Positions 17,525 to 28,104 are shown, counted from the first letter of the stretch. The stretch: 64,000 nt of DNA from Pseudoalteromonas sp. SMS1 (GCF_021530565.1 NZ_JAKGBI010000003.1:1-64000); one strand, 5' to 3'. Translations and numbers: made by a program. The notes: generated from the sequence alone by a model not told the origin.

Positions 17525-18481
17525 TTAAGCAATTTGTTTTTCTGCCAATTGTAGTTCCATGATGGCTTTTAAGAGACGGTACAAGCTAATTGATGCGTCA
17601 ATCTCTTCTTTACGGTTCGTCAAACTTTCAATATTCAAACCAAGTGGCACATCAAGTTGTGCGCAACTTCTGAGAATTAAATCTAAGTTTTCACGACAGA
17701 TTTTAATCGACTCTTTTAAGGTATTGTCAGCATCTAGCATCCGCCATTTTGTGGCTTCTGGTACTGAAATGCCCAACCATTGCATAAACTCGAGTGTTTT
17801 TTCTCCACCACATGGTGTAAACGTTAAAATGATGCGTTTTGGTTCAATGCCTTGCTGACGGCATGTTCTCGCATAGCTCGTCAGTAGGTCAATTGTAGCT
17901 TGTGCATCATACACTGCTTGAGAAATAAAAAACTCACAACCTTGGGCCGTTTTATCAATGAGACGCTCATGCTCGTTGCGTTTGCTTGCATGGCGCTCAG
18001 CAATGGTGACACCACCAAGAAAAAACTCGTCTTGGTGTTCTTTGAGTGCTTGGTAGGCATCTGGAAGACCTAACTTAATAGCGCCCTTAGACGACGGGCT
18101 GCCAACCAGCACAAGGTTATTTAAACCAAAGTCTTGTTTTGTTTTGTGCAACCATTGAGTAAATTCGCCACGATCTCTTTGTGCCACACTTTTGTAGGTG
18201 ATCACATCTAACTTAGATAGTTGGCTCACTACTTGGCTATATTCGCATGGATCAACAGTTTGTTTAAACGGGAATGGACGAGGCACTTCTGTGCGACTAC
18301 TTTCATCTTGAATATCGTAGATAACAACACCGTCATATTCTATTTCATGCAATCGATTCAATAACTTAGTAGCAATTGTTTGCACTTGTTCTTTATCTGT
18401 TCCTAACTTCGGTGGTGTGGTTCCGATTAAATATACCCCTTGATTTGGGTCTAAGATTTTCTCTTGCAGTGATAATGCCAT
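17525..18481 (-). CDS. Methylenetetrahydrofolate reductase-like protein, probably MetJ-controlled
   Basis: A 318-residue protein if started at ATG 18481, which has AGGA nine bases upstream; an in-frame ATG at 18499 is less well placed. The overall pattern (beta-alpha barrel, GVVIYDIQDESSRTE, VLVGSPSSKGAIKLGLPDAY, GCEFFISQAVYDAQATIDLL, LTFTPCGGEKTLEFMQWLGISVPE) fits the FAD-dependent MTHFR family, but it is clearly divergent from E. coli MetF: no ITQFFFD, shorter N terminus. It may reduce methylenetetrahydrofolate for methionine synthesis or act on another folate or C1 compound. A MetJ-type site upstream links it to methionine. Confidence 0.75.
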   Translation of the reverse strand: MALSLQEKILDPNQGVYLIGTTPPKLGTDKEQVQTIATKLLNRLHEIEYDGVVIYDIQDESSRTEVPRPFPFKQTVDPCEYSQVVSQLSKLDVITYKSVAQRDRGEFTQWLHKTKQDFGLNNLVLVGSPSSKGAIKLGLPDAYQALKEHQDEFFLGGVTIAERHASKRNEHERLIDKTAQGCEFFISQAVYDAQATIDLLTSYARTCRQQGIEPKRIILTFTPCGGEKTLEFMQWLGISVPEATKWRMLDADNTLKESIKICRENLDLILRSCAQLDVPLGLNIESLTNRKEEIDASISLYRLLKAIMELQLAEKQIA

Positions 18482-18525
18482 GGTCCTCATTCCTGCCAAT
18501 TCGTCGCTTATGGTGTAAATATAGC

Positions 18526-18549
18526 AGCCATTTAGACGTCTAGATAGAT
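18526..18549. promoter_or_regulatory. MetJ operator (tandem met boxes)
   Basis: Three contiguous 8-base boxes lie in register: AGCCATTT (5 of 8), AGACGTCT (8 of 8, the exact met-box consensus) and AGATAGAT (4 of 8). They sit 45-70 bases before the MetF-like start, next to a TATATT -10-like element on the minus strand. MetJ dimers bind pairs of such boxes. Binding is inferred from sequence. Confidence 0.7.
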
Positions 18550-18773
18550 CTTATTGATGAAAGAAATTCAATTAACTTGAGATTTATTCATGTTTGACGC
18601 TGTGGAAAGTGACTTTCTACTTAGTTTTCCAACACTTGCTTCTTGTGGTTTTTTTTCGAATATTTGTCGTGATTGTGCAGATTTATTTGGCCTTTAATGC
18701 ATAATTGTGTCACTAGCAAGCGCTCACAAAAATGCGTGCATTTAAAAACATGAAAAAAAGACTAGGGACACAT

Positions 18774-21653
18774 ATGAAATTTAAGCTTTTAGCGACCAGT
18801 CTAGCGGTGACGTTAGCACTGACAGGTTGTGCATCAAACAATGCATCACATGCTTCGCCTCAACAAGGTCTTGCTGCGGTGCAACAGGAGAATAACAAAG
18901 TTTTCTCTCATGACTATGTACTAGAAGAATTAGACAATGGTTTACGTGTCATGGTGGTTAAAACTGATTACCCTGATGTTGTGTCGTTGCAGATCCCTGT
19001 GTCTGTTGGTTCAAGAAATGAAGTCGAAGCCGGCAAAACAGGGTTTGCACATTTCTTTGAGCATATGATGTTTAAAGGGTCAAAAAAGTATCCGGAGCAG
19101 GTTTATAAAGACATTATTAAAAACTCAGGTGTTGATAACCGTGCATACACGACCAATGACTACACCAATTATTACCTGAGCTTTTCAAAAGAGCATTTGG
19201 ATCAGGTTTTGGAAATACAAGCTGATATTTTCCAAAACTTACACTTCAGTGAAGAGCAATTTCGAACAGAAGCATTGACGGTAAAAGGGGAGTACCTGAA
19301 GAACAATGCGAATCCGCTGCGAAAGTTACTAAGCGCTGTGCGTGATAACGCCTATAACGAGCATACCTACAAGCATACGACGATGGGCTTCTTCGAAGAC
19401 ATTGAAGCCATGCCCGATCAAATGGCTTACGCAGACTTATTTTTTGAACGTTTTTATAAGCCTGAATATGCAACCATCATTATCGTGGGTGACGTAGAGC
19501 CGCGATCAACGATGGACATGGTTAAAAAGCACTGGGGCGAGTGGCAGCGTGGTGACTTCCAAGCTGATATCCCAGTGGAACCTAAGCAACAAGCCGCAAA
19601 ATATAAACACGTAATTAATGAAGGTCAGCCAGGCCATTGGTTGCTTGTATCATATAAAGGTCCAGCTTGGGAGCCGAGCAAAAAGGATCGCGCTGCAGTT
19701 GATTTGATTTCAGAGCTTTATTTTTCAGAAAACTCAAAGCTTTATCAGGAACTTGTGGTAGACAAACAAATTGCAACCCAGCTGATCACTTATAATGCTG
19801 AAACGAAAGACCCAGGTTTGTTGCATGTTTTTGTCAAAGTGGAAGATGAAAAAGACTTAGCAACAGTGCGAGATGCTGTAAATCGCACTTACGCGAGTGC
19901 ACGCACTGAATTGGTGGATGCAGAAAAGCTCGCTGCACTGAAATCAAACCAACGATATAGCTTTGCAAATAGCATGGATTCTTCCAAAGCAATTGCTTCA
20001 ACACTGGCAAGCTATGTTCACTTCGAGCGTGATCCTGAAGTCATTAATCAGATGTATGCCACAGCGGATACCATTACCCCTGAAGATATTCGCGACATAG
20101 CAAATCAATATTTTACGGATAGTGGTCGTAACACCGTGACTATGTCGGCATTGGAGGCAATAGAAGGCTTTGATAAAGAGGTTGAACTTGATGCCCTTGC
20201 TGCTGAAATGGCGAAGCCAGCAACACAGTACTTTACGGTGCTTGATAAAACCTCAAACTCACCGCTAGTGGACGTAAACTGGTTATTTTATACAGGTGCT
20301 GCGGCAGATCCAGAAGGCAAAAAAGGCCTAGCAGCATTAACCGCTGCAATGTTGGCAAAAGGAGGCAGTGCAACTAAGTCGTACAAAGAAATTCAGAAAG
20401 CCCTTTATCCGTTGGCTGGCAGTTTATCTCATCAAGTAGACAAAGAGATGATTTCATTGCGTGGCCGCGTCCATAAAGATAACGCTGAGCAGTGGTATGC
20501 ATTAGTTGGCGAGCAATTACTAAACCCTGGCTTTAGAGAAGATGACTTTAATCGTTTGAAAAAGGAATTGATTGATGGCATTAAGTCGGGTCTGAAATCG
20601 TCGAATGACGAAGAGTTGGGTAAAGAAGTGCTGTATCACAAATTGTATGAAGGTCATGCTTATGAGAGTTTAAATCTGGGTGATTTAACAGATTTAGAAG
20701 CTTTAACGTTGCAAGATGTCAAAGCGTTCTATGCAGGTCAATTTACCCAAGCGAAATTAAACCTCGGCTTAACTGGTGCACTGAGTACGGAGCTAAAGAC
20801 AAAGCTGATAAAAGATTTGACCAAACTACCGAAAGGTGGCCAAAAGCGCCTTGTCGTAGATGATGCCCCTAAATTGGCTGGGCTCCACGCTACCGTCGTA
20901 GAAAAAAGTGCAAAATCAACGGCTGTTTCTTTCGGTTTCCCCATTGATACGATCCGCAGTAGTAAAGATTGGACGGCGCTGTGGTTAGTGCGTTCATACT
21001 TTGGTGAACACCGAAATTCAGGTGCATTCTTGTTCGACCGTATTCGTCAAACTCGCGGTATGAACTATGGTGACTATGCGTACATAGAATACTTCCCTCG
21101 CGGTATGTTCCAAACCATGCCAGATGCTAACTTAGGCCGTTCAGAGCAGATTTTCCAGGTTTGGTTACGCCCACTTCGTTCAAATAACGATGCGCACTTT
21201 GCGACGCGCGTAGCGGTATATGAACTGGATAAGTTGATTAAACAGGGGATGACGGAGAAAGATTTTGAAGCTACGCGCAATTTCTTAAATAACTATGTGC
21301 CGCAGCTTGTCGCCAGCCAAGATAGGCAACTAGGTTATGCGCTAGACAGTCAATTCTATAACACAGATGAGTTTGTAAACTTAGTGCGTTCTCAGCTGGC
21401 GTCACTGAGCTTGGAAGACGTTAACCGTGTTATCCGTGAAAATCTCCAAACACAAAACATGCACTATGTCTTTGTTACAGGGGATGGTGAAGATATGAAA
21501 CAGCGCTTGGCGAATGAGCAAATGTCACCTTTAAAATACAACGTGACTAAGCCTCAGGAATTGTTGGACGAAGATAAAATTGTGGAAAGCTACAAGTTAG
21601 CTGTACCAGCTAAAAATATTGAAGTAATTAAAGCTGAAGATTTGTTTCAGTAA
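18774..21653 (+). CDS. M16 family zinc peptidase, outer-membrane or periplasmic lipoprotein
   Basis: A 959-residue pitrilysin-family peptidase started at ATG 18774 (AGGGA six bases upstream); the frame is open 42 bases further up. The N terminus is a lipoprotein signal ending LALTGC. The inverted zinc motif HFFEH is at 93-97, and the second glutamate of the motif is likely in LTVKGEYL. The C-terminal half repeats the fold without the motif, as expected for a two-halves M16 clamshell. It would cleave short peptides in the periplasm. It stands alone and has its own terminator. Confidence 0.9.
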   Translation: MKFKLLATSLAVTLALTGCASNNASHASPQQGLAAVQQENNKVFSHDYVLEELDNGLRVMVVKTDYPDVVSLQIPVSVGSRNEVEAGKTGFAHFFEHMMFKGSKKYPEQVYKDIIKNSGVDNRAYTTNDYTNYYLSFSKEHLDQVLEIQADIFQNLHFSEEQFRTEALTVKGEYLKNNANPLRKLLSAVRDNAYNEHTYKHTTMGFFEDIEAMPDQMAYADLFFERFYKPEYATIIIVGDVEPRSTMDMVKKHWGEWQRGDFQADIPVEPKQQAAKYKHVINEGQPGHWLLVSYKGPAWEPSKKDRAAVDLISELYFSENSKLYQELVVDKQIATQLITYNAETKDPGLLHVFVKVEDEKDLATVRDAVNRTYASARTELVDAEKLAALKSNQRYSFANSMDSSKAIASTLASYVHFERDPEVINQMYATADTITPEDIRDIANQYFTDSGRNTVTMSALEAIEGFDKEVELDALAAEMAKPATQYFTVLDKTSNSPLVDVNWLFYTGAAADPEGKKGLAALTAAMLAKGGSATKSYKEIQKALYPLAGSLSHQVDKEMISLRGRVHKDNAEQWYALVGEQLLNPGFREDDFNRLKKELIDGIKSGLKSSNDEELGKEVLYHKLYEGHAYESLNLGDLTDLEALTLQDVKAFYAGQFTQAKLNLGLTGALSTELKTKLIKDLTKLPKGGQKRLVVDDAPKLAGLHATVVEKSAKSTAVSFGFPIDTIRSSKDWTALWLVRSYFGEHRNSGAFLFDRIRQTRGMNYGDYAYIEYFPRGMFQTMPDANLGRSEQIFQVWLRPLRSNNDAHFATRVAVYELDKLIKQGMTEKDFEATRNFLNNYVPQLVASQDRQLGYALDSQFYNTDEFVNLVRSQLASLSLEDVNRVIRENLQTQNMHYVFVTGDGEDMKQRLANEQMSPLKYNVTKPQELLDEDKIVESYKLAVPAKNIEVIKAEDLFQ

Positions 21654-21670
21654 GTGCTTCTAATACGTTT

Positions 21671-21698
21671 AAACGCCCCTTACGTCGGGGCGTTTTTT
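21671..21698 (+). terminator. Rho-independent terminator of the M16 peptidase gene
   Basis: Stem AAACGCCCC/GGGGCGTTT, 7-base loop and a run of seven T, 17 bases after the stop. Confidence 0.88.
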
Positions 21699-21926
21699 TC
21701 AATCCTGTTGTTATTCCTCTTCCCCGTTGTCGCTTATAAATATTGTTTCTAATGATATTTGTGTCCTTATTTTATAGCCAGAGACTTGGCTTATGCTCAT
21801 AAATACACCATTATAGGAACCTTAGGTTATATTTAATAACGATAAAATTGCCTGAGGTGAGTGCGTTTGAGCGAAAATGCGCGTTAAGATAAGTATGAGA
21901 TCGTAAATGATAGGCATGTGGTAATT

Positions 21927-22748
21927 ATGAGACACGAAATTTGGCAGCAACTAAGAGATGAAGCGCAAGAACTGGTAAAACGAGAGCCGTTATTGGCAAG
22001 TCATGTTTATTCGAGTGTATTAAACCATGATTGTTTGGGCGCAGCGCTAAGTTTTATAGTGGCAAATAAACTGTCAGATGCCGTGGTTTCTGCGTTTACA
22101 ATCCGAGAGTTATTCGATCAGGCATTTGTTGATTGTGACCGAATGCTTACGCACGTTGCCCATGATATAAAAGCCGTTAAAGATCGAGACCCAGCTGCCG
22201 ATAGTTATCTTAACGTGATATTAAATCTGAAGGGTTTCCATGCATTACAAGCACACCGCCTCGCTTACTGTTTGTGGCGACAACAACGCAAAGAGCTCGC
22301 CCGCTTTATCCAAAGTCGCACCTCTGAGGTATTTGGTGTTGACATCCATCCTGCTTGTAAAGTCGGTCATGGTATTATGCTTGACCATGCGACTGGTATA
22401 GTCATAGGTGAAACTGCGGTTATCGAAGATAACGTTTCAATTCTACAATCGGTCACATTAGGTGGGACAGGGAATGAACAAGGCGACCGTCATCCTAAGA
22501 TTAGAGCGGGTGTATTAATCGGCGCGGGTGCCAAAGTTTTAGGCAATATTGAGGTCGGTGAAGGCGCTCGAATTGGCGCAGGTTCTGTGGTACTCAAAGC
22601 CGTCGCACCTCACACAACCGTGGTTGGGATCCCAGCCAAGGTCGTTGGCAAGCCAAACTGTCCTTGTCCAGCTGAAAGCATGGACCAGAATTTTTTAGAT
22701 GATTCAATTAGCCGTATCAACGATTCTCATACCAGTGCGATGCTGTAG
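21927..22748 (+). CDS. cysE: Serine O-acetyltransferase
   Basis: Acetylates serine with acetyl-CoA, the first step of cysteine synthesis, in the cytosol. Started at ATG 21927 the product has 273 residues, the same as E. coli CysE; a GTG nine bases upstream is also possible. The N-terminal helical domain (VLNHDCLGAALSFIVANKL, LKGFHALQAHRLAYCLW) and the left-handed hexapeptide repeats (DIHPACKVGHGIMLDHATG, SVTLGGTGNEQGDRHPKI) are clear, including the catalytic His in LDHATG. A CPCPAE stretch near the C terminus is unusual. It is followed closely by an unknown gene. Confidence 0.94.
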   Translation: MRHEIWQQLRDEAQELVKREPLLASHVYSSVLNHDCLGAALSFIVANKLSDAVVSAFTIRELFDQAFVDCDRMLTHVAHDIKAVKDRDPAADSYLNVILNLKGFHALQAHRLAYCLWRQQRKELARFIQSRTSEVFGVDIHPACKVGHGIMLDHATGIVIGETAVIEDNVSILQSVTLGGTGNEQGDRHPKIRAGVLIGAGAKVLGNIEVGEGARIGAGSVVLKAVAPHTTVVGIPAKVVGKPNCPCPAESMDQNFLDDSISRINDSHTSAML

Positions 22749-22767
22749 CATGGCCGAGGTTTGATCT

Positions 22768-23421
22768 ATGTTTCGCCAATTAAGCTTAATAATCGGCGCT
22801 TTTTTCCTAGGAGTGGCAGTGACACATGGCTACCACTCACAACAACTTATAGACCCCCCCACGGACTTCAAAGCCACTAACAAGCAGGTTGCTCAAGTAC
22901 GGTTAGGTGACACCCTGGAAGCGCCTGAGCTGGACGCTCCACATGAGACATCGGTACAGAACATTGACGATGAGCCCACTGCCCGCGATGGCGCATTACA
23001 AGGACTCGAACAGGAAAACGAGCAGTTGCGAATGCAGTTAGTACAACTACAGCAACAAACTCGGCGAGCGAAAGCAACAGGAAATGTGGCGAAGCAACTG
23101 CAAAGGATTTTTGAATTTCAACAACGCGACGAAATGTGGGCCAGTGACGTGGAAATCCAACTTGCCGATTTTCTTTTTGTCGCCGAATTGCAGGACCTCG
23201 TTGAGATGTCTGAGGCCCAATGTAAAGCGCATGTGTGTCAATTGAATTTTCAAGCGAGCGAGATTGAAGATGGCAATAAACATTGGCAACACGTTCACAA
23301 TGCTTTAATAAAAATGCCTTGGATGCGGCAATTCAAAACCATTACCGCCGTACAGAATGGCCCTTCAATGCAAGTTCATTTGAGCGTCAAGCGCAGTGAT
23401 GAGCTCAAGTACGAATATTAA
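22768..23421 (+). CDS. Unknown membrane-anchored protein after cysE
   Basis: A 217-residue protein with one N-terminal membrane segment (~5-20), an acidic linker, a short coiled coil (~78-100) and a C-terminal soluble domain with Cys152 and Cys157, spaced as a possible disulfide. The bulk probably lies in the periplasm. The 19-base gap to cysE suggests cotranscription, and the C terminus faces convergent xseA. No family is recognised. It could be a small inner-membrane accessory protein. Confidence 0.75.
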   Translation: MFRQLSLIIGAFFLGVAVTHGYHSQQLIDPPTDFKATNKQVAQVRLGDTLEAPELDAPHETSVQNIDDEPTARDGALQGLEQENEQLRMQLVQLQQQTRRAKATGNVAKQLQRIFEFQQRDEMWASDVEIQLADFLFVAELQDLVEMSEAQCKAHVCQLNFQASEIEDGNKHWQHVHNALIKMPWMRQFKTITAVQNGPSMQVHLSVKRSDELKYEY

Positions 23422-23429
23422 ATTGTCTA

Positions 23430-24773
23430 CTATTTTTTTTCTATGCTTGTCACCGTAGAGTGAATTTGACCATCATTTAGCTGCGTTGTGAGGGTATCTC
23501 CAGGTTTTGTTTCTGTGACAGAGTTCAAAACCTGTTGATTAATTTGGGTGATACTATAGCCACGAGACAATACAGCCAAAGGGCTCACGCTATCCAGTCT
23601 AGCTGCGAGTAGGGCAAGGTGATTTTGACGCTTTTGCTGGTGGCTTTGCATGTTGTTTTGCAATGCAACTTCCAACCGTGACAATTGAGACTTGGCCATA
23701 TTGAGACGCTTTTCAGGGTGAAATTGCAAAAGTCTTTGATGCAGAATGTTTAGGCTATTGTGATGCTTATGTTGTTGATATTGAAAAGCACGTGCTAACC
23801 TTTGTTGCAGTTCGTCAACGCGTTGTCCTTGCTGCATTAACTGGCTTTTCGGGTGCTGTAAACTCAAGCGTTGTTGTAATCGCGCAATGTGTTGCTGTTC
23901 ATTGAGTATCTTGCGGTGGAACGCTTGTAAGAGTCTGTGCTTTCTATCTTTCACATAGGCAAGTAATTCGCTGCTGTCGGGGCTGACTAATTCCGCGGCT
24001 GCTGAAGGCGTGGCGGCGCGAATATCGGCAACATAGTCACTGATTGTGGTGTCTATCTCGTGGCCTACTGCACTAATGATTGGCAGTACGCTGTCATAAA
24101 TAGCACGGGCGACCACTTCTTCATTAAAGCTCCATAAATCTTCAAGAGAACCTCCACCCCGGCCTACGATAAGAACATCTACTTCATTGCGCCTATTGGC
24201 CAGCGAGATTTTTTCTGCAATTTGTGATGCGGCGTCTTGTCCTTGCACGAGCGCAGGGTAAATAAGTACTTCTAGCTGCGGTGCGCGGCGTTTAAGCACG
24301 GAAAGAATATCTTTAATGGCAGCACCTGTAGCAGAAGTTACAACGCCGACGCGGTTGATAGTGTGTGGTAAGGGCTTTTTGTGATGACTGGCAAAGAGCC
24401 CCTCTGCGGCTAACTGCATTTGTAGCGCTTCAAACTTTTGTTTTAGTAGCCCTTCACCAGCGGGAGCCATTTGTTCTACGATAAGCTGATAGTCACCGCG
24501 TGGTTCGTATACGGAGACTCGTGCTTTGACCTGTACTTGTGCACCATTTTCAGGGCGGTATTTACAGTAACGATTATTGCCTCGCCACATGGCCGCTTTG
24601 ATCTGTGCTTTTTCGTCTTTTAGCGAAAAATACCAATGCCCAGATGCAGGAGCGACAAAATTTGAAATTTCACCGGTCAATTCAAGTGATGCAAAGCCTT
24701 GTTCTAATAAACTTCGGATCTCACGATTAAGACGCGAAACAGTATAAATTTTGTTGTTTTGTGGCAATGACAT
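23430..24773 (-). CDS. xseA: Exodeoxyribonuclease VII large subunit
   Basis: With XseB it degrades single-stranded DNA in both directions. The 447-residue product starts at ATG 24773, preceded by GGAG six bases upstream; an ATG four codons earlier is worse placed. The N-terminal OB-fold (YTVSRLNREIRSLLEQGF), the core (GVVTSATGAAIKDIL, VDVLIVGRGGGSLEDLW, SAVGHEIDTT, DIRAATPSAAAELVSP) and a long coiled-coil tail are all present. It is divergent from guaB, the same arrangement as in E. coli. Confidence 0.95.
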   Translation of the reverse strand: MSLPQNNKIYTVSRLNREIRSLLEQGFASLELTGEISNFVAPASGHWYFSLKDEKAQIKAAMWRGNNRYCKYRPENGAQVQVKARVSVYEPRGDYQLIVEQMAPAGEGLLKQKFEALQMQLAAEGLFASHHKKPLPHTINRVGVVTSATGAAIKDILSVLKRRAPQLEVLIYPALVQGQDAASQIAEKISLANRRNEVDVLIVGRGGGSLEDLWSFNEEVVARAIYDSVLPIISAVGHEIDTTISDYVADIRAATPSAAAELVSPDSSELLAYVKDRKHRLLQAFHRKILNEQQHIARLQQRLSLQHPKSQLMQQGQRVDELQQRLARAFQYQQHKHHNSLNILHQRLLQFHPEKRLNMAKSQLSRLEVALQNNMQSHQQKRQNHLALLAARLDSVSPLAVLSRGYSITQINQQVLNSVTETKPGDTLTTQLNDGQIHSTVTSIEKK

Positions 24774-24828
24774 ACCTAACTCCATAAAAAATTCACAGAC
24801 ACTCTACCATATTTTTTGCTAAATTTTG

Positions 24829-24857
24829 TTTACTCGCATAAGGAACGCTGATAAAAT
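24829..24857 (+). promoter_or_regulatory. Possible sigma-70 promoter of guaB
   Basis: TTTACT (24829-24834) and TAAAAT (24852-24857) are 17 bases apart, ~50 bases before the guaB ATG. A second -10-like TATACT is at 24873-24878 without a good -35. No PurR-type operator was found. Confidence 0.4.
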
Positions 24858-24906
24858 GCGCACGCAATTCCTTATACTCAGAATTCACTTGAGAGAAGCC
24901 GCACAC

Positions 24907-26376
24907 ATGCTAAGAATTGCAAAAGAAGCCCTTACTTTTGACGACGTACTATTAGTACCCGCTCATTCAACTGTTCTACCGCACACAGCGAGTCTTAAAA
25001 CTCGTCTGACACGCGATATCGAGCTTAACCTGCCACTTGTTTCTGCGTCAATGGACACAGTTACTGAAGCACGCTTAGCGATTGCCCTAGCGCAAGAAGG
25101 CGGCATCGGCTTTATTCACAAAAACATGACCATCGAAGAGCAAGCTGACAACGTACGTAAAGTAAAAACGTACGAAGCTGGTATTGTTACTTTCCCAGTC
25201 ACAGTGACAGCTGACAAAACCATTGCAGAGACTATCGCGCTTGCTGAAGAAAAAGGGTTTTCAGGCTTCCCAGTAGTGGGCGCTGATAACCAGTTAGAAG
25301 GCATTGTAACAAGTCGTGATATGCGTTTTGAAACTCAGTTAGATAAGCCAGTTTCGTCAGTGATGACGAAAAAAGCAGACTTAGTGACTGTGAAAGAGGG
25401 CGCAGGTCGTGAAGAGATCCTTGGTCTTATGCACGAGCACCGCATTGAGAAAATCTTAGTGGTTGACGATGTTTTCGCACTGAAAGGCATGATCACTGTT
25501 AAAGATTATCAAAAAGCACAAGAAAAACCGAACGCATGTAAAGATGCGCAAGGCCGTCTTCGTGTCGGTGCTGCTGTGGGTGTTGGTGCTGGTACTGATG
25601 AGCGTATCGCTGCATTGGTTGAAGCAGGTGTAGACATCTTATTGATTGACACATCTCATGGTCACTCTCAAGGTGTAATTGACCGCGTTAAAGCAACGCG
25701 TGCAGCTTACCCAGAGCTACAAATTGTTGCGGGTAACGTTGCAACAGGCGCAGGTGCCCTAGCCCTTGCTGATGCGGGTGCAGATGCCGTCAAAGTAGGC
25801 ATTGGCCCAGGTTCAATTTGTACAACACGTATTGTTACAGGGTGCGGTGTTCCGCAAATCACTGCGATTTCAGATGCTGTTGAAGCGCTAAAAGATCGTA
25901 ACATTCCAGTTATTGCCGATGGTGGTATTCGTTACTCAGGTGACATTGTTAAAGCACTTGTTGCTGGTGCAGCGTGCGTCATGGTTGGTTCAATGCTTGC
26001 TGGTACTGAAGAGTCTCCTGGTGAAGTTGAACTATATCAAGGTCGTTACTATAAGTCATACCGTGGTATGGGCTCTCTAGGTGCGATGAACCAAAAAGAA
26101 GGGTCTTCAGACCGTTACTTCCAAAAGAGCAACCAAGCAGACAAGCTTGTGCCAGAAGGTATTGAAGGCCGTGTTGCATACAAGGGCCCAATTGCTGCAA
26201 TTATTCACCAGCAAATTGGTGGTATTCGTAGTGCAATGGGCTTAACAGGGTGTGCAACAATCGCTGAACTGAACATCAAACCTGAGTTTGTACGTGTTAC
26301 ATCAGCAGGTATGGGTGAGTCTCACGTACATGATGTACAAATCACCAAAGAAGCGCCTAACTATCGCTTAGGTTAA
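24907..26376 (+). CDS. guaB: IMP dehydrogenase
   Basis: Oxidises IMP to XMP with NAD, the committed step of GMP synthesis. Started at ATG 24907 the product has 489 residues, the family norm; the frame is open further upstream, but that extension overlaps the promoter and is not conserved in kind. Visible are the N-terminal [16 protein letters not shown], a two-CBS insert (~90-200), and the catalytic loop [11 protein letters not shown] with the active Cys near 305, then [13 protein letters not shown]. It is followed by guaA after a strong hairpin. Confidence 0.96.
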   Translation: MLRIAKEALTFDDVLLVPAHSTVLPHTASLKTRLTRDIELNLPLVSASMDTVTEARLAIALAQEGGIGFIHKNMTIEEQADNVRKVKTYEAGIVTFPVTVTADKTIAETIALAEEKGFSGFPVVGADNQLEGIVTSRDMRFETQLDKPVSSVMTKKADLVTVKEGAGREEILGLMHEHRIEKILVVDDVFALKGMITVKDYQKAQEKPNACKDAQGRLRVGAAVGVGAGTDERIAALVEAGVDILLIDTSHGHSQGVIDRVKATRAAYPELQIVAGNVATGAGALALADAGADAVKVGIGPGSICTTRIVTGCGVPQITAISDAVEALKDRNIPVIADGGIRYSGDIVKALVAGAACVMVGSMLAGTEESPGEVELYQGRYYKSYRGMGSLGAMNQKEGSSDRYFQKSNQADKLVPEGIEGRVAYKGPIAAIIHQQIGGIRSAMGLTGCATIAELNIKPEFVRVTSAGMGESHVHDVQITKEAPNYRLG

Positions 26377-26408
26377 GCCGGCCAACGCGTGTTGAGCCCG
26401 CAAATGTC

Positions 26409-26434
26409 AGGGCTAGCAGCTGCTAGCCCTTTTT
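26409..26434 (+). terminator. Hairpin and T run between guaB and guaA
   Basis: A perfect 11-bp inverted repeat AGGGCTAGCAG/CTGCTAGCCCT is followed by five T. It may partly terminate guaB messages or protect their ends, reducing guaA expression relative to guaB. Confidence 0.75.
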
Positions 26435-26500
26435 AATTCTGGTAAAGCAGCTTCGCTGTGCTTTACTAATTTTATCGTTTCCTAACTAACGAGATTATCA

Positions 26501-28075
26501 ATGAGCAAAGACATCCATGATTCCCGTATATTGATCTTAGACTTCGGTTCTCAATACACGCAGTTAATTGCACGTCGTGTACGTGAGATTGGCGTTTACT
26601 GTGAACTTTGGGCGTGGGATGTAACGGAAGAGCAGATCCGTGAATTCAACCCTCAGGGTATCATCCTGTCTGGTGGTCCAGAGTCAACAACAGAAGAAAA
26701 TAGCCCTCGTGCCCCTGAATACGTATTTGAAGCGGGTGTACCTGTACTTGGTGTATGTTACGGCATGCAAACAATGGCGATGCAGCTAGGTGGTAAAGTA
26801 CATAGCTCTGATAAGAAAGAGTTTGGTTACGCAAAAGTTGAAAAAGTCGGTAACTGTGCCTTATTCGAAGCGATTGAAGATCACATTGAAGATGGCATTG
26901 GTCAACTTGACGTATGGATGAGCCACGGCGATAAAGTAGTTGAAGTGCCAGACACGTTCGTGACAAGTGCGAAAACGGATACGTGTCCACACGCAGCAAT
27001 GTCTTGGGAAGAAAAACGTTTCTATGGTGTGCAGTTCCACCCTGAGGTGACACACACACAGCAAGGTACTCGTTTGTTAGAGCGTTTTGCGATTGATATC
27101 TGTGGTTGTGAGAAGCTTTGGACACCTGCGCAGATCATTGAAGATGCGGTTGAGCGTATCAAAGAGAAAGTCGGCGATGACGAAGTTATCCTAGGTCTTT
27201 CAGGTGGTGTTGATTCATCTGTTGTGGCCATGCTTATCCACCGTGCGATTGGTAAGAAGTTAACGTGTGTATTTGTTGATAACGGCCTACTTCGTTTAAA
27301 CGAAGGCCAGCAAGTAATGGAAATGTTTGGCGATAAGTTCGGCCTGAATATCATCAAAGTGGATGCTGAAGAGCAGTTCCTAAATGACCTAGCTGGTCTT
27401 TCTGATCCTGAAGATAAGCGTAAAGCAATTGGTCATACGTTCATTGATGTATTCGATGCTGAATCTAAAAAGTTGAAAAATGCTAAATGGTTAGCGCAAG
27501 GTACGATTTACCCAGACGTCATCGAGTCAGCGGCATCTAAAACAGGTAAGGCGCACGTGATCAAGTCTCACCATAACGTAGGTGGTCTGCCTGACGATAT
27601 GGAAATGGGTCTCGTCGAACCACTTCGCGAGCTGTTTAAAGATGAAGTACGTAAGATTGGCCTTGAGCTAGGTTTACCTTACGACATGCTTTACCGTCAC
27701 CCATTCCCAGGTCCAGGTCTAGGTGTGCGTGTACTTGGTGAAATTAAGAAAGAATACTGTGATTTACTTCGTCGTGCAGATGCTATCTTCATTGAAGAGC
27801 TTCATAAAGCAGACATTTATCACAAAGTATCTCAAGCATTCACGGTATTCCTTCCAGTTAAATCGGTAGGCGTTATGGGTGATGCACGTAAGTACGACTG
27901 GGTTGTCTCATTACGTTGTGTAGAAACAATTGACTTCATGACGGCGCGTTGGTCACATTTACCATATGACTTCTTAGGTCTGGTATCAAACCGTATCATT
28001 AATGAAATTGATGGTATTTCTCGCGTTGTTTACGATATCTCAGGCAAACCACCTGCGACAATCGAGTGGGAATAA
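26501..28075 (+). CDS. guaA: GMP synthase (glutamine-hydrolysing)
   Basis: Converts XMP to GMP with glutamine and ATP. 524 residues, the normal length. The class I glutaminase domain has the nucleophile in GVCYGMQ and GVQFHPEV with the second triad residues; the ATP pyrophosphatase domain has [12 protein letters not shown]; the C-terminal dimerisation domain has [10 protein letters not shown] and the final IEWE. It lies 124 bases after guaB, as in most gammaproteobacteria. Confidence 0.97.
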   Translation: MSKDIHDSRILILDFGSQYTQLIARRVREIGVYCELWAWDVTEEQIREFNPQGIILSGGPESTTEENSPRAPEYVFEAGVPVLGVCYGMQTMAMQLGGKVHSSDKKEFGYAKVEKVGNCALFEAIEDHIEDGIGQLDVWMSHGDKVVEVPDTFVTSAKTDTCPHAAMSWEEKRFYGVQFHPEVTHTQQGTRLLERFAIDICGCEKLWTPAQIIEDAVERIKEKVGDDEVILGLSGGVDSSVVAMLIHRAIGKKLTCVFVDNGLLRLNEGQQVMEMFGDKFGLNIIKVDAEEQFLNDLAGLSDPEDKRKAIGHTFIDVFDAESKKLKNAKWLAQGTIYPDVIESAASKTGKAHVIKSHHNVGGLPDDMEMGLVEPLRELFKDEVRKIGLELGLPYDMLYRHPFPGPGLGVRVLGEIKKEYCDLLRRADAIFIEELHKADIYHKVSQAFTVFLPVKSVGVMGDARKYDWVVSLRCVETIDFMTARWSHLPYDFLGLVSNRIINEIDGISRVVYDISGKPPATIEWE

Positions 28076-28104
28076 TGAAAGTTAGCTTGAGCTAATTGAA
28101 TGAA

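Noticed and set aside
24780..24906. PurR operator at guaB
   Set aside because: No ACGCAAACGTTTGCGT-like palindrome is present, though purine control would be expected.
26661..27125. Minus-strand open frame of 154 codons in guaA
   Set aside because: Entirely inside a conserved gene, with no features of its own.
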